Shown here piece by piece: positions 11,714-24,403 of a stretch of 64,000 nucleotides of DNA. The notes under the pieces are model-generated. The model did not search any database and had not been told where the DNA came from. It saw only the letters and a list, made by a program, of their open reading frames with translations. Both the position numbers and the translations under genes were made by a program. Every line of letters starts with the position of its first letter. Position 1 is the stretch's first letter. The stretch is taken from contig CM038468.1 in NCBI GenBank assembly GCA_021464415.1, positions 62,265,220 through 62,329,219 of the forward strand. The letters are read 5' to 3'. The DNA comes from Lonicera japonica. Its lineage: Eukaryota; Streptophyta; Magnoliopsida; Dipsacales; Caprifoliaceae.

Positions 11714-12567
11714 TTATTTGTATTTATATATATATATATACACAGTATAGATATAGATAATAGAGAATGTCCATTCTTTTTTATAATATTATATTTAGAA
11801 AAGCGAGAATTTTACTATAATTTGTTGAAAGTTTCTTTGAACCCAGCCATTTTTACTTTGCTAAAGTTGGAATTTAAATTGAAGTAAAACTTCTCTCTAG
11901 CAAGTCAATTAATTCAACAAATCGGTCCAAACTTTCTAGAATTTCTGAATATATATATATATATATATATAAGTATGTATTTCAAAGGTCATCTAAACCC
12001 TATAAAAACGCATGTGTTGAAAATCTTAAATAACCAAAAATTTCTATAACATAAACAGGTCGTTTAAAAGTTTACATAGTAAATAAAAGATAATTTAGTC
12101 TTCAGCTCTAAAGTCTTTTAAACATAGTAAATACTAAATAAAAGATAATTTAGACTTCAGATCTAAAGTGACTTTAGAGGATTCAGATCCAAAGTATGGT
12201 AGAGTAGCAAGATATAAGATTGCATACTCACATCATGTCGTAAGCTTGGACATGCATCGCGTGTTCCACATGTTCTAGCAACCATAAACTTATATCTGTC
12301 CTCAAACGTTACAGTTGCTGCTTAAAAAAATCTACCAGCAATCTATATTCATTCAGTGTTTAAAATAAAAAAATGTAAAATGCAGAATGAAGTTTGAGAA
12401 ATGAGAACTCATATATTTATTTAGGAAGGTTCTTTTGCTGCACTGAGATTTATGAACAACTTCACTCACTACAGTACAGAAGTGGTTATGTCCACCAGAC
12501 TCTATTTACATTTCAAAGGTCGGCCTCTCTTTTATCTATACACCATTCCTCAAATCTTCCCTTCACT
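11714..12567. other. Intergenic DNA, 3' flank of the RING gene
   Basis: AT-rich, with an (AT)n tract near 11946-11972 and a duplicated ~40-bp phrase (TAAATAAAAGATAATTTAG at ~12080 and ~12133). The stretch from ~12400 is probably the 3' UTR region of the minus-strand RING gene. No other gene is seen. Confidence 0.45.
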
Positions 12568-14687
12568 CTAAATTAGGTATTCATAATACATCAAGAAAAG
12601 GGCGTCCGGATAATCTTTAGGCAGCCTGTTGATGTAGAGATAAAAGCGCAGCAAGTCCTCTTTGGTAACTGTATCCGTATCCACAACTTCATCACTGCAA
12701 GTTAGAACCCACAAGTCTGTGGACTTTACTCTCTTCAAACTACCCCGACAAAAGGGGCACGACTCTGATCGTGTGTTCCTGCAATTTCAAAAGAGTTTAG
12801 GAAAAAATTGAAATCGAAATATTTTAATATAGAATGTCCGTACACCAGCGTTGCTGTCAGGGACAGGCCAGAGATAATAGGGCCCTGTACAAAAACTGAA
12901 GCAAGGGGTACTTTTCCGATATATAACATATTTCTTGGGCCCTTATTCTAATACAATGTTTAGAATATGGGGTCCCTTTACGCAAGTATAACAACCCTTG
13001 TGGCATCAAAGCCCCTTCACACTCGCCCACTCTGCACGCTCTCAAGATAAGCCCTGGTTTCAGTCTATTTGTATAAATGGAAACCCTCTAGTTGTCTTTC
13101 ATAATTTTTTACCAAAATAAGCATTTTCTCGAGGACCAAAAATAAATACTGAAGTTACACACAACGTTGTCAAAATTCAATCAAGCAATTCAACAATTCA
13201 TTAATTTTAGCTAAGATGTTATCTACTCGGATAGTCCTTGCATAGATATAGAGAAAAAATTATAATTTACTTTTTTTCATTGTGGGAATAAGTGAAGAAA
13301 AGGGTCAATTTTAGTTACCAGTCACGGTAGCAGTTGATGCACATTGCATGACAGCAATTAGGCAACACCATTTTGGTGCAAGACTCCAAGCAAATCCCGC
13401 ATTCATTCTCTCTCTCCGAATCAACTTTTGAAAAGCCATTATCTCCTTCAAGTGGTCTCTTCTTGCCAACGATTTCCATTCGACTATTCTCATCTTTAAT
13501 GGTATCGAGTTCCACTAAATCGTAATGGAGCCGCTGAAGAGATGGCAATATAACAGCTGCAATTGGGTTTTTGGTGAAGAAAGGTAAGTATGAACCCATA
13601 AACAGAAGACAATAAATTTTTTCCCCAAAAGAAAGTTAATTAGTAAGGAGATTAGTAACAAACCATAGAAGTCACTAATAGTTGCTTTTCTTCCGGGTGT
13701 AGATACATTTGATCGGCCATTTGGGTATACCTGTAAACAAAATATATTGCAATGATATAATTTAGTTGGAGTGAGCAGATGGAAATTTGTAGGCAAAATG
13801 AAACAAGAATCCAAGGAAAACGGGGAACTAACCTTATAGACTAGAATGTGGCAAAGATTAAGGTATTTGGGAAGCAGACATGTGCAGGAACAATCCATCC
13901 ATTGTAACCAAAACAGAAAGAGGGGTGTAAAGTGATTGTAAACCAATTTCATTTGAAGCCGGGCACCGCCCTTTGCTCTTGGTATTGAAGCAGCCCTAAA
14001 AAAGCAATAATTGATAATTAAAATTTTAATTCCATTAACAATACTACGGAGTTGCCTCCCGAGACCTAAGTCTCTTATCAGATTTCATCAGAACTGTGTT
14101 TGGAAACATTAGTTCAAACTTTAAACTACTTAGTTTTTTAGGTTTATATTTGTAGCTTGAAAACCCCCAATTTTCTGCAAACTGGTAGCTAAAAACATGA
14201 AATCCTGAATAACACCAACAAAGCAGTGCAAAATTTCGACACAGGAGAATCACTAAACTCTTGATAATACGTACTATTGGTGAGCTGAATGAATTTTTAG
14301 AAAAATTCTTATATTTTGGCTTTTTGCAATTTCCCAAAAACACTACCCCCGACTTAATTGGGTGCGGGTGCCATATTTTTAAAATTCATTAAAAGATGAT
14401 GATGATGACGATGATGATAAAACATAAGTAATAATAAAACTGGGAGAAAAGTTAAAAACCCTTACTAGAGAAGAGAAGTGTCCAAATTTATAGACTCATA
14501 CAGACAGATAGATAGAAATATATGTATGTATGTATGTATGTGTGGAGATTGTAACAAGAAGAGATGATCAAGAAAGAAAAGAAAAAGCTTACAGAGCATT
14601 GGCGTGTTGTATATCAGCCTCAAGTACTTTCAGACAGTCTTCATAAGAAAACCTCCCCACCGGTAGAGGGTAATACATCATTTCCAT
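12568..14687 (-). CDS. RING-type E3 ubiquitin ligase, AIRP2-like
   Basis: Five exons join in one frame into 257 aa: 14593-14687, 13833-13995, 13664-13730, 13319-13556, 12568-12778; all introns are GT-AG. The N-terminal ~110 residues carry family-typical phrases (CLKVLEADIQHANAL, GARLQMKLVYN, ATISDFYAVILPSLQRLH). The RING finger has C161/C164, C176/H178, C181/C184 and C195/C198 (CGIC, CCH, CINC, CPFC), followed by RGSLKRVKSTDLWVL. This layout and length match the Arabidopsis AIRP2 family (At5g01520 and relatives), cytosolic E3 ligases that promote abscisic-acid and drought responses; the specific function here is inferred. The first of three nearby ATGs was chosen; ATGs at codons 3 and 4 are alternatives. 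The 5' flank has GA-rich tracts. Confidence 0.88.
14515..14541. repeat. (TATG)n microsatellite in RING gene 5' intron 1
   Basis: About six TATG/ATGT units with slight interruptions, next to a GATA-rich stretch, ~50 bases inside intron 1 from the exon 1 donor. Confidence 0.7.
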
Positions 14688-14800
14688 CTCTCTATAAATA
14701 ATAATCTAAAAACTCTATTTTCTCCGTAAATAAAGAGAAAAGAAAGATCACTTTATAGATGATGATGGATGAGCTTCGAAAACCACTCGTCCCTCTGGTT

Positions 14801-14905
14801 CTTGAGAGAGAGAGAGAGAGAGCCCAAAAAGCCAAACCAAAAATCTGTCACCAAAAGATCACTAATGTTAGCAGAGAGAATAACGAGAGAGAGAGAGAGA
14901 GAGGG
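14801..14905. repeat. GA-rich tracts upstream of the RING gene
   Basis: Two (GA)n tracts (about 14803-14821 and 14884-14903) lie 115-215 bp upstream of the minus-strand ATG at 14687. On the coding strand they read as CT/TC repeats, common in plant 5' UTRs and core promoters. A regulatory role is inference. Confidence 0.5.
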
Positions 14906-16000
14906 GGGTGGTCTTTTATTAACTCAATTTTTTTTTTAGTACACTATATATTCCTTCCCCGTATTGATGTTTTGGACAATCTTTTGAATTTTGTTTGTTG
15001 GTCAGACCAAAACAACACAAATTATGTATCTATAAGTAAATAAATTCAATTCATTTGAGGTCTATGAGGAGGTTGGGGGTTGGGTTTGTTAAAGATGCTC
15101 TGGTTGTCATCATAATCTTGTGCCTTTTATAGTTGGTTAATAATAAAACTTTTGTTATTTATACAAAATAATTTCAATATTGGTGAAGTTGGTTGGTTTT
15201 CATTTCATTCTTTTCTAATTAGAAAAGGAAATGTATCCGTCTTTATTGTTGTTCAAAAATACTCAAAAACTTTATAATGTTAAAATCGATGTCTATGAAA
15301 CTAAATTTGTTATAGTCGTAATTACATGTTTGTTTGTAATCATTAGTAATGTTAAAATATTCTTTAAAGTAATTAATGATTACATTTTTAACTTTCAAAA
15401 TTTATTAATTTTATTATAATTAATTAATGGTCAAAACTTGCATCCATTTATTATTAGAAGATTTGACATATTTATTAAATTATAACAAAAATGATAATTT
15501 TAACTGAAAATATAATAAAAAGGAAAAAACTTCGTTCTTAATATGAAACGAATGAATAAAACTACCAAACATGTGAGAAATAAAATAAACTGCTTTTATT
15601 TTAAATTCTTTTGATGTTTGTCAAATAAAGCATATAATTGTTCAAATTTAAGATTATATATTACGGCGGTCTAAAGCAAGTCAATGAAAGTTTCTTCAGC
15701 TTAATTGGGTAGTTCATTCAAGAAGTCAGAGTTAGGAAGAGGTTGATTAACTATTATTTATTAATAGCAGAACATTATATTTTAGAGACAAGCAGAGTGG
15801 GTGTAGAATGTGGATATCGTTAGTTCCTTTTTGTTGTAGATTATAATTTAAGCCACATGTTTACGTAACAGTGAATCCCATAAAATGGTTCTAATAATTC
15901 TTATTTCTCTCGGCTGCTAATTAATTTATATATATATAGGCCAACATTAAACATGGCGATGGATGGTTAGTTTGTTACTTTAGAAAAACTAAAGAATGTT
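14906..16000. other. AT-rich intergenic DNA
   Basis: Upstream of the RING gene. No gene, RNA or element boundary could be supported. Confidence 0.4.
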
Positions 16001-16205
16001 GATTTTAAGTGATAAATTGATGATTTTTTTTAAATTAAATTTGGTTAGAAGATGATTTTCATAATAAGTAGATTTTCTCTGCCAAATTTATTAAGAAATT
16101 TAATTTTAAATGATCATTAAAAATTTTAATGGTTAAAAATTAACACGTATATCAATTTTTCATTACACTCGATTCTCTAAAAATTTATTCATTTACTCCT
16201 TAAAA
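16001..16205. repeat. Fragment of a foldback MITE family
   Basis: Phrases such as TTGATGATTTTTTTTAAAT and GATGATTTTCATAATAAGTAGA resemble one arm of the foldback elements at 27939-28334 and 52385-52790. A matching second arm is not evident, so this looks like a decayed or partial copy. Confidence 0.35.
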
Positions 16206-16284
16206 GAAATAATTTTTTTTCTTAAAGTGAGAACCATCCTCTTTAGTACCGGCACACACATACATATCGGAGTAAATTACACCA

Positions 16285-16405
16285 GAGGTCACTGAACTAT
16301 TGAGTTGTTTTAATTGATCCACTTAACTATTAATTGTTCTAATTTACTCACTAAACTACCCAATTGTTTCAATTTAGCCGTTAAATTATAAGTTGTTTCG
16401 ATCAC
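16285..16405. repeat. Degenerate ~30-bp tandem repeat
   Basis: Four diverged units around CACTTAACTATTAATTGTT, each followed by TTTAATTT/TCTAATTTA-like sequence. They resemble dispersed repeats found in many plants. No coding capacity. Confidence 0.5.
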
Positions 16406-16447
16406 CTTATGGATATTTCTTGTCTACGGGGTACTTCTTGTTTCTTC

Positions 16448-16870
16448 TCCTTCAATTGGAGCATCTCCAATAGGGTTGTATAAATTTATTGTGTAAATCC
16501 TACATAGCAAGTGAGTTTTACACAAAAAATTTACACATACCTATTTACTTTCTAATAGCCAATATTAATACTCATGTGTAAAAAAAAGTGGTCCAATAAA
16601 AAATAGCCATCTAAAGAACAAGAAATTACACAAATGGTGAGAGAGAATGTATGGATTGAGAGAAAATATGAGTGGTGTGATTGAGTTAATTAGGAGAAAT
16701 AATGAGTGGGTGGAGAGAGAATCCTACTTGACTGCGTAAATTGGATGCGCAAAATACACAGTCATTATACACAAAAGCTTAGTTGGCATTGATTTTGCAC
16801 AACTATTAGAGCAATAAAAAAATTACACAATATGCAAATTTTACACAATACTGAGTTAACTATTTTTACA
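16448..16870. mobile_element. Probable MITE (GAGCATCTCCAATAGG type)
   Basis: The left end GGAGCATCTCCAATAGGG is the widespread terminal sequence of hAT/Harbinger-like plant MITEs. A degenerate mirror (CAACTATTAGAGCAATAA) lies near 16800, and ACACAATA/TACACAA motifs recur on both sides. The exact right border is unclear. Confidence 0.4.
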
Positions 16871-17019
16871 CTGCCCCATTACCGCTGATTTTCTTTTTTC
16901 TCAATTATTACATCATTGTATTTTTCAAGTCAAAAATTGATGTATGGATTTAAATAATTCAAGATCCACAGTCTTCTTAAAAAAACCCTAGACCTTTACC
17001 ATCTCACTCTTTACCACAG

Positions 17020-17145
17020 CCCGTCCTCACTCTCTCCCAGTTTTGGAGGTACGGGTTCTCACTCTTCCACGAACTAGCCTGTCCTTACTTTCTCCCAGTT
17101 TTGAAGGCATGAGTTCTCACTCTCCCACGAGCTATCTTCGCCAGT
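17020..17145. repeat. Two ~60-bp direct repeats
   Basis: The phrase CTCTCCCAGTTTTGGAGG, then GGGTTCTCACTCTTCCACGA, recurs about 59 bp later with a few changes. It gives a short reading frame with no recognisable product. Nothing else supports a gene here. Confidence 0.5.
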
Positions 17146-17599
17146 GCGACTCAACCCACCGACCACCATCCACCGGCGCTACTCTTTCTCCTCCACCTCT
17201 TATGTTGCTTGCTACTTTTTCCTTCCTACACAACTAATGAGTTAATTGTGCTCAATTTTAAGTCTTCGCATATGTTGATTTGACAAAATTTAGCTAAAAT
17301 TAAGGGTTTTAGTGTTCAACAATGTCAATGGTTAGGTTAGTTGTGTTGCAGTAACTCTGTTTTGTGTTTGCTGGAATTCTTGTACTATTTTTGTAGTTGG
17401 TTAATATATTTTCAAATTTCCAAAAAAATAAATAAATTAATAATAATAATAATAATAACAGGAATGGAGTAAAAGGATTTAATGTGTTTGTGCTTGATTT
17501 GGGGGACTCAATTGATTTACCCATATTAGCAAAGACTTATATATACCTATGTTATTTATAGATTTAGTGGAATGGTGGTCTGTTAGTGAATTCTGTATA

Positions 17600-20280
17600 A
17601 ATAAATCGGGGCAGGGTGAAGCGTGTTCCGGCTTCTGATTGAGCCCAGAAATTGCATTTCTAATCCCTTAAATAAGGCTCAATTAGCTTCTAGTTACCAT
17701 CTAAAACCGAAAATTGCATGTAAATTAAGTTTAAACATAAAAAGAAGTCATTGCATTATATTTTTATGTTACTAAGCTATTTTGTAGGCCTAAAGTGGTT
17801 AAGAAACTGAAGTTGTATGTAAGATAAAAGGTTAAAAGCGGAAAAGTGCAAAAAGAAGGTCCGAAGAACAATTCAATATTCATTCCGAGGCCCGAGACGA
17901 GGAAAACTCCGCAAACTACCCCCAAAGCACTAGCAAAAGTAAGTCCACAATCATGAATGAAGTGAATTCAAGTGTCCAAGAGTGATCCCAAGAGGAAAGA
18001 AGCTCAAACAAATCAATTCTAAAAGTTTTCGAGCAAAACTAAGAACTGTCGTAATAAGTCCGAGGTTGTAGCTGATCAAAGTTTTTCTACAATGAGAATT
18101 TGAAGAAATATCCAGAAATATAAGTTGTAGATAATTAAATTATCTACTCGTAGGAAAAAACGATACATCAATCGAAATTCGAAATAGAAAGTTATGAGTA
18201 AAAGAAAAATGCATCATAAAAAAAATGGGCCCAATTTTAGGCAAGAATTCAATTTTAAGCCATGTTTCGGCCCGTTTCTTTAAGGATTACTAAAACCACG
18301 ACTTAAGACACTTGTGTACTGTATAAAAGGTCATATATCTCATATATTTTAGGGTAGACAATATTTTAGAATTGATTAGTAGAGAGGCAGAGAGCACCGT
18401 ATGTTCTTAGGAGCTTTTGCGCTGCATCTAACGATCAAACTTGAGTGATTTTTCTTTTCTTTCTTCAAAATAATTGTTAGTATAGTTTGTTTATGGCATA
18501 TTGAGGCTGGACCATTGGTGTATTCAAGATTCAATTCATCATTATATCAAGTTTCAATTGCAATTGCTGTTCTTCATCTGGGTAAACCCTAGTTTTCTAA
18601 TTTCTTCAATTTAATTGCTTTTAATCCTTTGTTTGCTTAGATATTCATAGATTAGTTCTTAGGGTTCATATATATTCTAGAATTAACCCTAAACCCACAT
18701 TTTAAGGGCTGGTTCTAGGGTTTATAGACCCGTTTTGTCAATTTTTTGATTTTTCATCAATTTATGCTAGTTTATCGTTCTATATTCAAATAGTTTATCG
18801 TTTTTCAATGCTATTTATATGTGATTCTTTGTTCATCATAAAAAATCTGATTTTCCAGAAATTTTAGGGTTTTAGTCGAAATTCATTAGTTTATGACCGT
18901 TTTGAGTTTGTTTACCGTTTTAAACGTAAAATCTTTGTTTTAAATCGAAATTGAGTAATTCCAAAGCCAAAAGTTTTTTAGATCTGATTTTATTCAATAT
19001 TAAGTATGTGTCTACTGTTTTTCATAATTTCAAAGCTTGTTTGCATGTTTAATTTGAATATGTCTAGCTAAATCGTTAGTTAGGGGTCCGTAGTGAAATA
19101 TGCGAACTTAATCTTTGAATATAATTCAATTTAGGTTTGAATCTGATTTTTCCATTGGTTATAGATCACCTACTAAATGTATGAGTAGTTTCTTATCTTT
19201 TCATGCCTAAGAAACATGTTTCCATAAGTTAGCTCAAAAATTCTATTTGATTAAGAATTGTAAAACTGTTAATTCACGGATTTTTGCACCAAAACCCTAA
19301 CGTGACTGATTTGAGGACGGTCTTTATCCTCTAATTAGTTAAGTTAGTTTCATAAGTGAATTGGATGATTTGGAACTATTTTAGCATTTATTCACATAAG
19401 TGCCGAGAAAGTGCTAGTTTTGACTTTCAACGTTCTATCTAAGATGGATTTGACTTGAATCACGTTCAAGCATATTCAAACCTTAGGAGAGTGTTAAGCT
19501 ACTGATTTTTAAATAGTTTAATTAACTTGGATAGTTTTTGTCACGCACTAGCAATACTAGGTCTCAAATTACCCTTTTTTAAAGTTAAAAAGATTCACTA
19601 TCGAATTCTATTGCTCGAATCTAGTCTATATGGTCTTTGTCACGCATGGGCTATGATATACTTATAGTATCAATACAATTGGATGGTTGAAAGGTCTAAG
19701 AGCTGAACTTTAGTGGAAAATCCTATTTAAACTTAAAATTGGATTACCCTATTAGACTAGTTTCGTATTCTCTAGCTACGGATACCCCTAACGTTTGTTT
19801 CTTGTTGGTTGAAGGACATTTAATATTCTGTTTTGTTCAATTAGTACGTTGTTTTATTTTATTTATTTATTTATTTTATTTATTTATTTATTTTAGTTCA
19901 ATTACATGTTCCCCTAGTGCATTTAGGAAGCCTTTTTGGTAGAAAACTCGCGCTTGTGGATTCCCTTTAATTTTGCACCATAGGACTAAATTTGCCTTAG
20001 TTTTAGTTTAATTTAGTTAATTGTTTTATTATTCTTTTCCTATTCCTCATTTCAATCATTGTTTTTCTTTCCCTTCTTTTCCCTGAGAGAGATAACTAGA
20101 AGAAATATGTTCATTCCCTTCCCTGTGCGTCGACCTTGGACTTCCCAAGTATATTATAACTTGACCGTTTGCACTTGGGCGTCATATTTCGCACTTTTTG
20201 AACGTAGTCAGCTCCAAGGTATTTTTGCAGGGCATGTTTGGGTTTCGAAAAAAAACTTGTCTTGGGATTGAGGCAAGCTA
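17600..20280 (+). mobile_element. Non-coding retroelement relic (copy 1)
   Basis: A long non-coding stretch sharing ordered landmarks with 43400-47820: CCAGAAATATAAGTTGTAGA (~18111), GGGGTCCGTAGTG (~19083), GTCACGCATG (~19640), CTACGGATACCCCTAACG (~19776), and CGTCGACCTTGGAC with CTTGACCGTTTGCACTTGGG (20130-20180). The same order and spacing in two places shows one element family. The last landmark resembles sequence I associate with untranslated leaders of plant LTR retroelements, but no gag-pol, primer site or LTR pair was found. Confidence 0.45.
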
Positions 20281-20400
20281 TTACATATGTAGGTCGAGTT
20301 TGGTATTAGTCAAACATGCCCCATACCCGATCTATTACCATCCATATTCTTTCACTAATGACTCAATCTCATTTTTTTGGAAATGAGGTATAGCTGTAAG
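20281..20400. other. Short linker between two repeats
   Basis: No gene or element end supported. Confidence 0.3.
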
Positions 20401-20990
20401 GACTAATAGAGAATGGGGTAGCATATGCTTTTAAAGGAATTTGGCGGTTTTTTGCCCTATGAGGTGGCAACTCCTTAGTGTCATATGCCGCCAAATTTTG
20501 AACGGATTGGTGTGCACGTTACAGTCACAAGAGGAAACCCCAATGGTAGAGGCTTTAAGATATTCTAGAATGTTCTATAGAAAAATGGAATAACCATGTT
20601 GCAAAAGCTTTTAGAACACGTTGGAGTAAGCTAGATAAGTGAAGAGATCCATGGAAGCCTCCAGAATATCTAAATAATTATACTTAAAATAATAATCTAT
20701 AATTGTATAGAATACTAAGGAACATTGTAATATCCTAGAATATTGTAGAGACTTAATCTAGGCCGTAAATTAGATTTAATCTCCACTGTCCATTGAGGAC
20801 GTGGAAGCCTATATATAGTTGCAATCCTCATTTGTACCAAACCATCTAAGAGTCGTAAAATATCCTTGAGTATAATAAGAAACTCTCCCTTCCTTCACTT
20901 GTGTGTTTTCTTTTTCTTTATTTCCTGGGTTTAAGACTTACTTAGCCATTCATCGGCTCTTGAAATAACTTTTGGTACTGCTGTTGTAGT
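20401..20990 (+). mobile_element. Possible LTR fragment
   Basis: A TATA-like box (CCTATATATAGTTGC, ~20808) is followed at the expected distance by CTCTCCCTTCCTTCACTTG and a T-rich end, typical of the R-U5 part of plant LTRs. The upstream part is rich in AGAATATTCTAGA-like motifs. I did not find matching borders or a target duplication, so the limits are approximate. Confidence 0.3.
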
Positions 20991-23452
20991 TCATTAACAT
21001 AATCTAGTAGTGGCATGTCCTACTTTGCTTCATTATTGGTGTAATTAAGCTGGACAATGAAGTTACATTTGTTGCCAGCATATAAACTAAATAGTGAGTC
21101 ACCAACTTGTAGCTCCCCACCACTTCTAATGCCTCATTTTAGAGTTACCATTCGTCTAAGGTCTAAGTTTGATTCGGCACTAAGCGACTTAGTATTAGTA
21201 GCATTTGAGTGTAAGTTTATGTTTTTTATAAGAATGTGTTAACAATCAGTTGATAATACACGAATAACATCACCCAGTGTTAAAAGGGATTTGTTAATAC
21301 TCTGAGCTTCCTTTAGCTAGTCGCCTGATGATTGTGACCTTTTCACTCTTATAGAACTAACAAGATCCATAAAACTTAGCTGTACAATAAAAAATGTTGA
21401 AATAGGCACACAAAGAATACTTTTTTCACAACACACCATATCAAAGAAAAATAAAATAAGTTGAATTTACTATTGTGTAAACAAATTTTGGAGACAATTA
21501 GGTCTCCTAGTTATCTAATTGAACTACACTTGATTTCACGAGAAAAAAATGTGCGCTTGAATCGCTATTAATCTATTATGATATGAAGTTTCATAAATTG
21601 ATTAAAAATAGTCATGAATAAATTGTCAAATAGACCTATATTATTCAAATATTGGTGATCTGTTGTGTTTGGCATTTTATCGCTAAAAATGTCAAAAGAC
21701 TTGAAGTAATTATATATAGTTGATGACCACGAAACAAAATGGGTGGTTACTTTCCGGCAATAACAATCCCCCTTTAGATCCTCAATTTAACTGCCACTTA
21801 TCTCTCCCTAAAATTAAACAAAATGTGTTTGTCTTCTTCAGTTTTGGAGATCTTTGTTTGGAAGTTAGGGTTTGAGAGTACTTCATTTAAACTCTGAATT
21901 TTAATCGAATTTTCTTTAATGAGCTATCTTGTGTCAAATACAAGCTGATGGCTTTTTACGGATGGAACTAGGGGTGCACACAGTTCGGATTGGATTGATT
22001 TACTACTCAAATCTAAATCAAATCAATTTAATCGGTTTCAAAAAAAATTTACCCAAACCAATCGTACGTAAAAATCATACAAACCAAACCAAAAAATATT
22101 AAATTGGTTCAGATTGAATTGTCGAGTATAAAATTTAGTAAACAAAAAATGTTACTTAAAAATTAAAATTAAGAGAACGAATGTAATTGATATACTTTGT
22201 TCCTCCGGCTGCTTAATTCCCTCTCCCTTTCAATCGGATTCTCTGTCTTACCATCTATTTATCTAATTTTACGTGCCTCGTTTTGAAAACTAAAACTAAT
22301 TATGAAGTTTGAAAATAAATTTGAAATTTTTTGTTTGTTTTATTTTTGATTGTCATATTTGAATAGGTGTTGTTTGTTAGAACAAATCACATTTGTGTTA
22401 AATGAATATTATTTTATTTGGACTATTTGGCCCTTTTATTCTTATTTTATGAAAAATAACTTCAAGGGAAAAAGAGGGATTTTACCTCTTTAAAAATTAA
22501 ATATTAAGATAGCGGAAAGCCTCTTAATTTTTAAGAGGCAAAATAAAATTTCAAATCTAAACTTTTAAAACCGTCAAAATAAGTTTTAAAACTGCAGAAA
22601 TTTAAATGGACTCATTCAGATTTAAGAGGTTCAAACAAATAGCACCTAAGTTAATACTTATTTATTTTTTGTTTTAAATACAATGCGTGTGCTTCAAATT
22701 TTAGTGCAATTTGGATAATTAATAAATTTAATTTTGACTTCATTCTATTTTGACTACATTCAGTGGTAGTTAATATTAGCTGAAAATCAAGTTGTAGTGG
22801 TTAGCCCAGCCCAAAATCTCGAACACTAGTTTGTTTTGGGCCTTGAGTGCATCCAATCCCCTTAATATCTCCGTTAACGACCAGGCAAAAACATTGTGCT
22901 CATCTTATTTTATCCAAATTCATAACTTCAACGCGTTTTTATCATATATAATTTATCTTACTTTAGTCCAAATTCATATAAATGTGTTTTTATATAGAAT
23001 AAATTCTTTTTTTTTTTGAAAAGAAAAGAATATAGAGTAAATTGTTTTTGATATGAATAATTTGTGGAAAAAAACAGAGGAAGAAAACAGAAATAGATAC
23101 TTATGTAAACTATTCTTTAATTTATAATTTTGAATTCTTACTAGTAATATTTAAGTGGGTCCTTTGAAAAAAATGATATTATTAAGAATTGGAAAATACC
23201 AAAGATATCAAGTAAGTAAGTTGTGGAATTTCGCAGATCATTACACTTTTTTTAATGAGATTCTTGTTACGAATTATAAGTTGAATAAAGTCCAATCATT
23301 TCTCCTAAGAGGTGCAGATTACTCTATTTTTGCAAACATTTTCCGTGCAAATTGAGCTAATACCAATCAAATAAAGTTGTAAATATATGTCTTTGATGTT
23401 TTATTTGTCTTTTTTTTTATTAGATTGCTACCATGTTAGTTTGTATAAAAAA
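20991..23452. other. Intergenic DNA without supported genes
   Basis: About 2.5 kb with only short random reading frames. Around 21970-22180 there is a patch starting GGGGTGCACACAGTTCGG, followed by repeated AACCAAACC/AATCGGTT-type motifs, similar in style to 28335-28600; such patches are usually decayed hAT-like repeats. Nothing else is recognised. Confidence 0.4.
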
Positions 23453-23729
23453 AGTGAGCTACTATTGACACACACCAAAACACTCTCTAACACTTCAAAT
23501 TGGTTCGGCCTTTAAGGACCGAGTATGTGCACATTGGCTCGGCCCTTAAGGACCGAGTATGTGTGCACATACTCGGTCCTTAAGGGCCGAGCCAGTGTAA
23601 TATTTTTTACCAAAAAATGGTTCGGTTTCTAGGGGCCGAGTATATACACATATACTCGGTCCTTAAGGGCCGAATAAATATAATGGAGTGTTAGTGAGTG
23701 TTTTGATGTGTGTCAATAGCACCCACCTA
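23453..23729. mobile_element. MITE with ~34-bp TIRs and an internal perfect palindrome
   Basis: The left end GAGCTACTATTGACACACAC continues as CAAAACACTCTCTAACACT; the right end is its inverted copy (AGTGTTAGTGAGTGTTTTG then ATGTGTGTCAATAGCACC). The interior is built of repeated CTCGGTCCTTAAGGGCCGA motifs on both strands. It is GC-richer than its surroundings, ~275 bp long and non-coding. Confidence 0.75.
23535..23594. repeat. Perfect 29-bp palindrome with 2-base loop
   Basis: Arms 23535-23563 and 23566-23594 are exact inverted copies around the loop TG. Each arm contains GGCTCGGCCCTTAAGGACCG. The sequence can form a long hairpin or cruciform. It lies inside the MITE 23453-23729, next to partial further copies of the arm. 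Confidence 0.9.
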
Positions 23730-24403
23730 AAAAAAATTATACATAATAAAGAATGCTGAACAAATTTATTTATTTTTGTAAAATAATTTGAGGGGTTTCA
23801 TTGTTAAAGTACTAACAGTTACATATCATATTAACATGTACTATAGAACCTATAAAAGAAATATTAATTAAAAGACATGTACTTATACAATATCTAATTA
23901 TATAGTATTTAATTAGTTTATTTCGTGAATTTGAAGATTTAGGAATATAACGTCTTTCATTTTTTTTTCTTTGTTTGATAAGTATAAATTTTTAAAACAC
24001 TTTTATGATATAAAAAAAATAAGGGATAAAATTATTCACTTCAGAACCTATAAAATTAATTTTTTCTTGTAATTTTTTAATATTTATTATAAAAATTTTG
24101 TATAACAATATTCCTATTTAAATAATTATCGTACTTTAGTGTTAAAGATTTCGAAAAGAAAAAAAGGAAAAAGTTTTAGCGTCAACGAATAGGAGGGGGG
24201 ATTTGACAAACGTGGATAAGACATGATGGGGAACTTGGGGTGGGTGATTTGTCTTGTTACGAACCTCTCAGCAAAATGCAATCCCAAAGCCAAAACTTTA
24301 CTAAATTACTACTTTTTGGTAACTGCAGAGAGAGAGAGAGAGAGATAGATTATATATAATATAATACTGTAATAATTATTGGGGGAAAGGATAGGAAGTA
24401 TTG
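23730..24403. other. Upstream region of HHL1
   Basis: AT-rich, no other gene. Probably contains the HHL1 promoter and 5' UTR. Confidence 0.5.
24328..24364 (+). promoter_or_regulatory. GA repeat and TATA-like box before HHL1
   Basis: A (GA)9 tract is followed by TTATATATAATATAATA, 40-75 bp upstream of the HHL1 ATG at 24404. The positions fit a plant core promoter or 5' UTR. The transcription start is not known, so the role is inferred. Confidence 0.45.

Noticed and set aside
14044..14343. 99-residue frame in intron 1 of the RING gene
   Set aside because: No recognisable domain, no splice sites that join it in frame to exon 1 or 2, and the five-exon model is complete without it.
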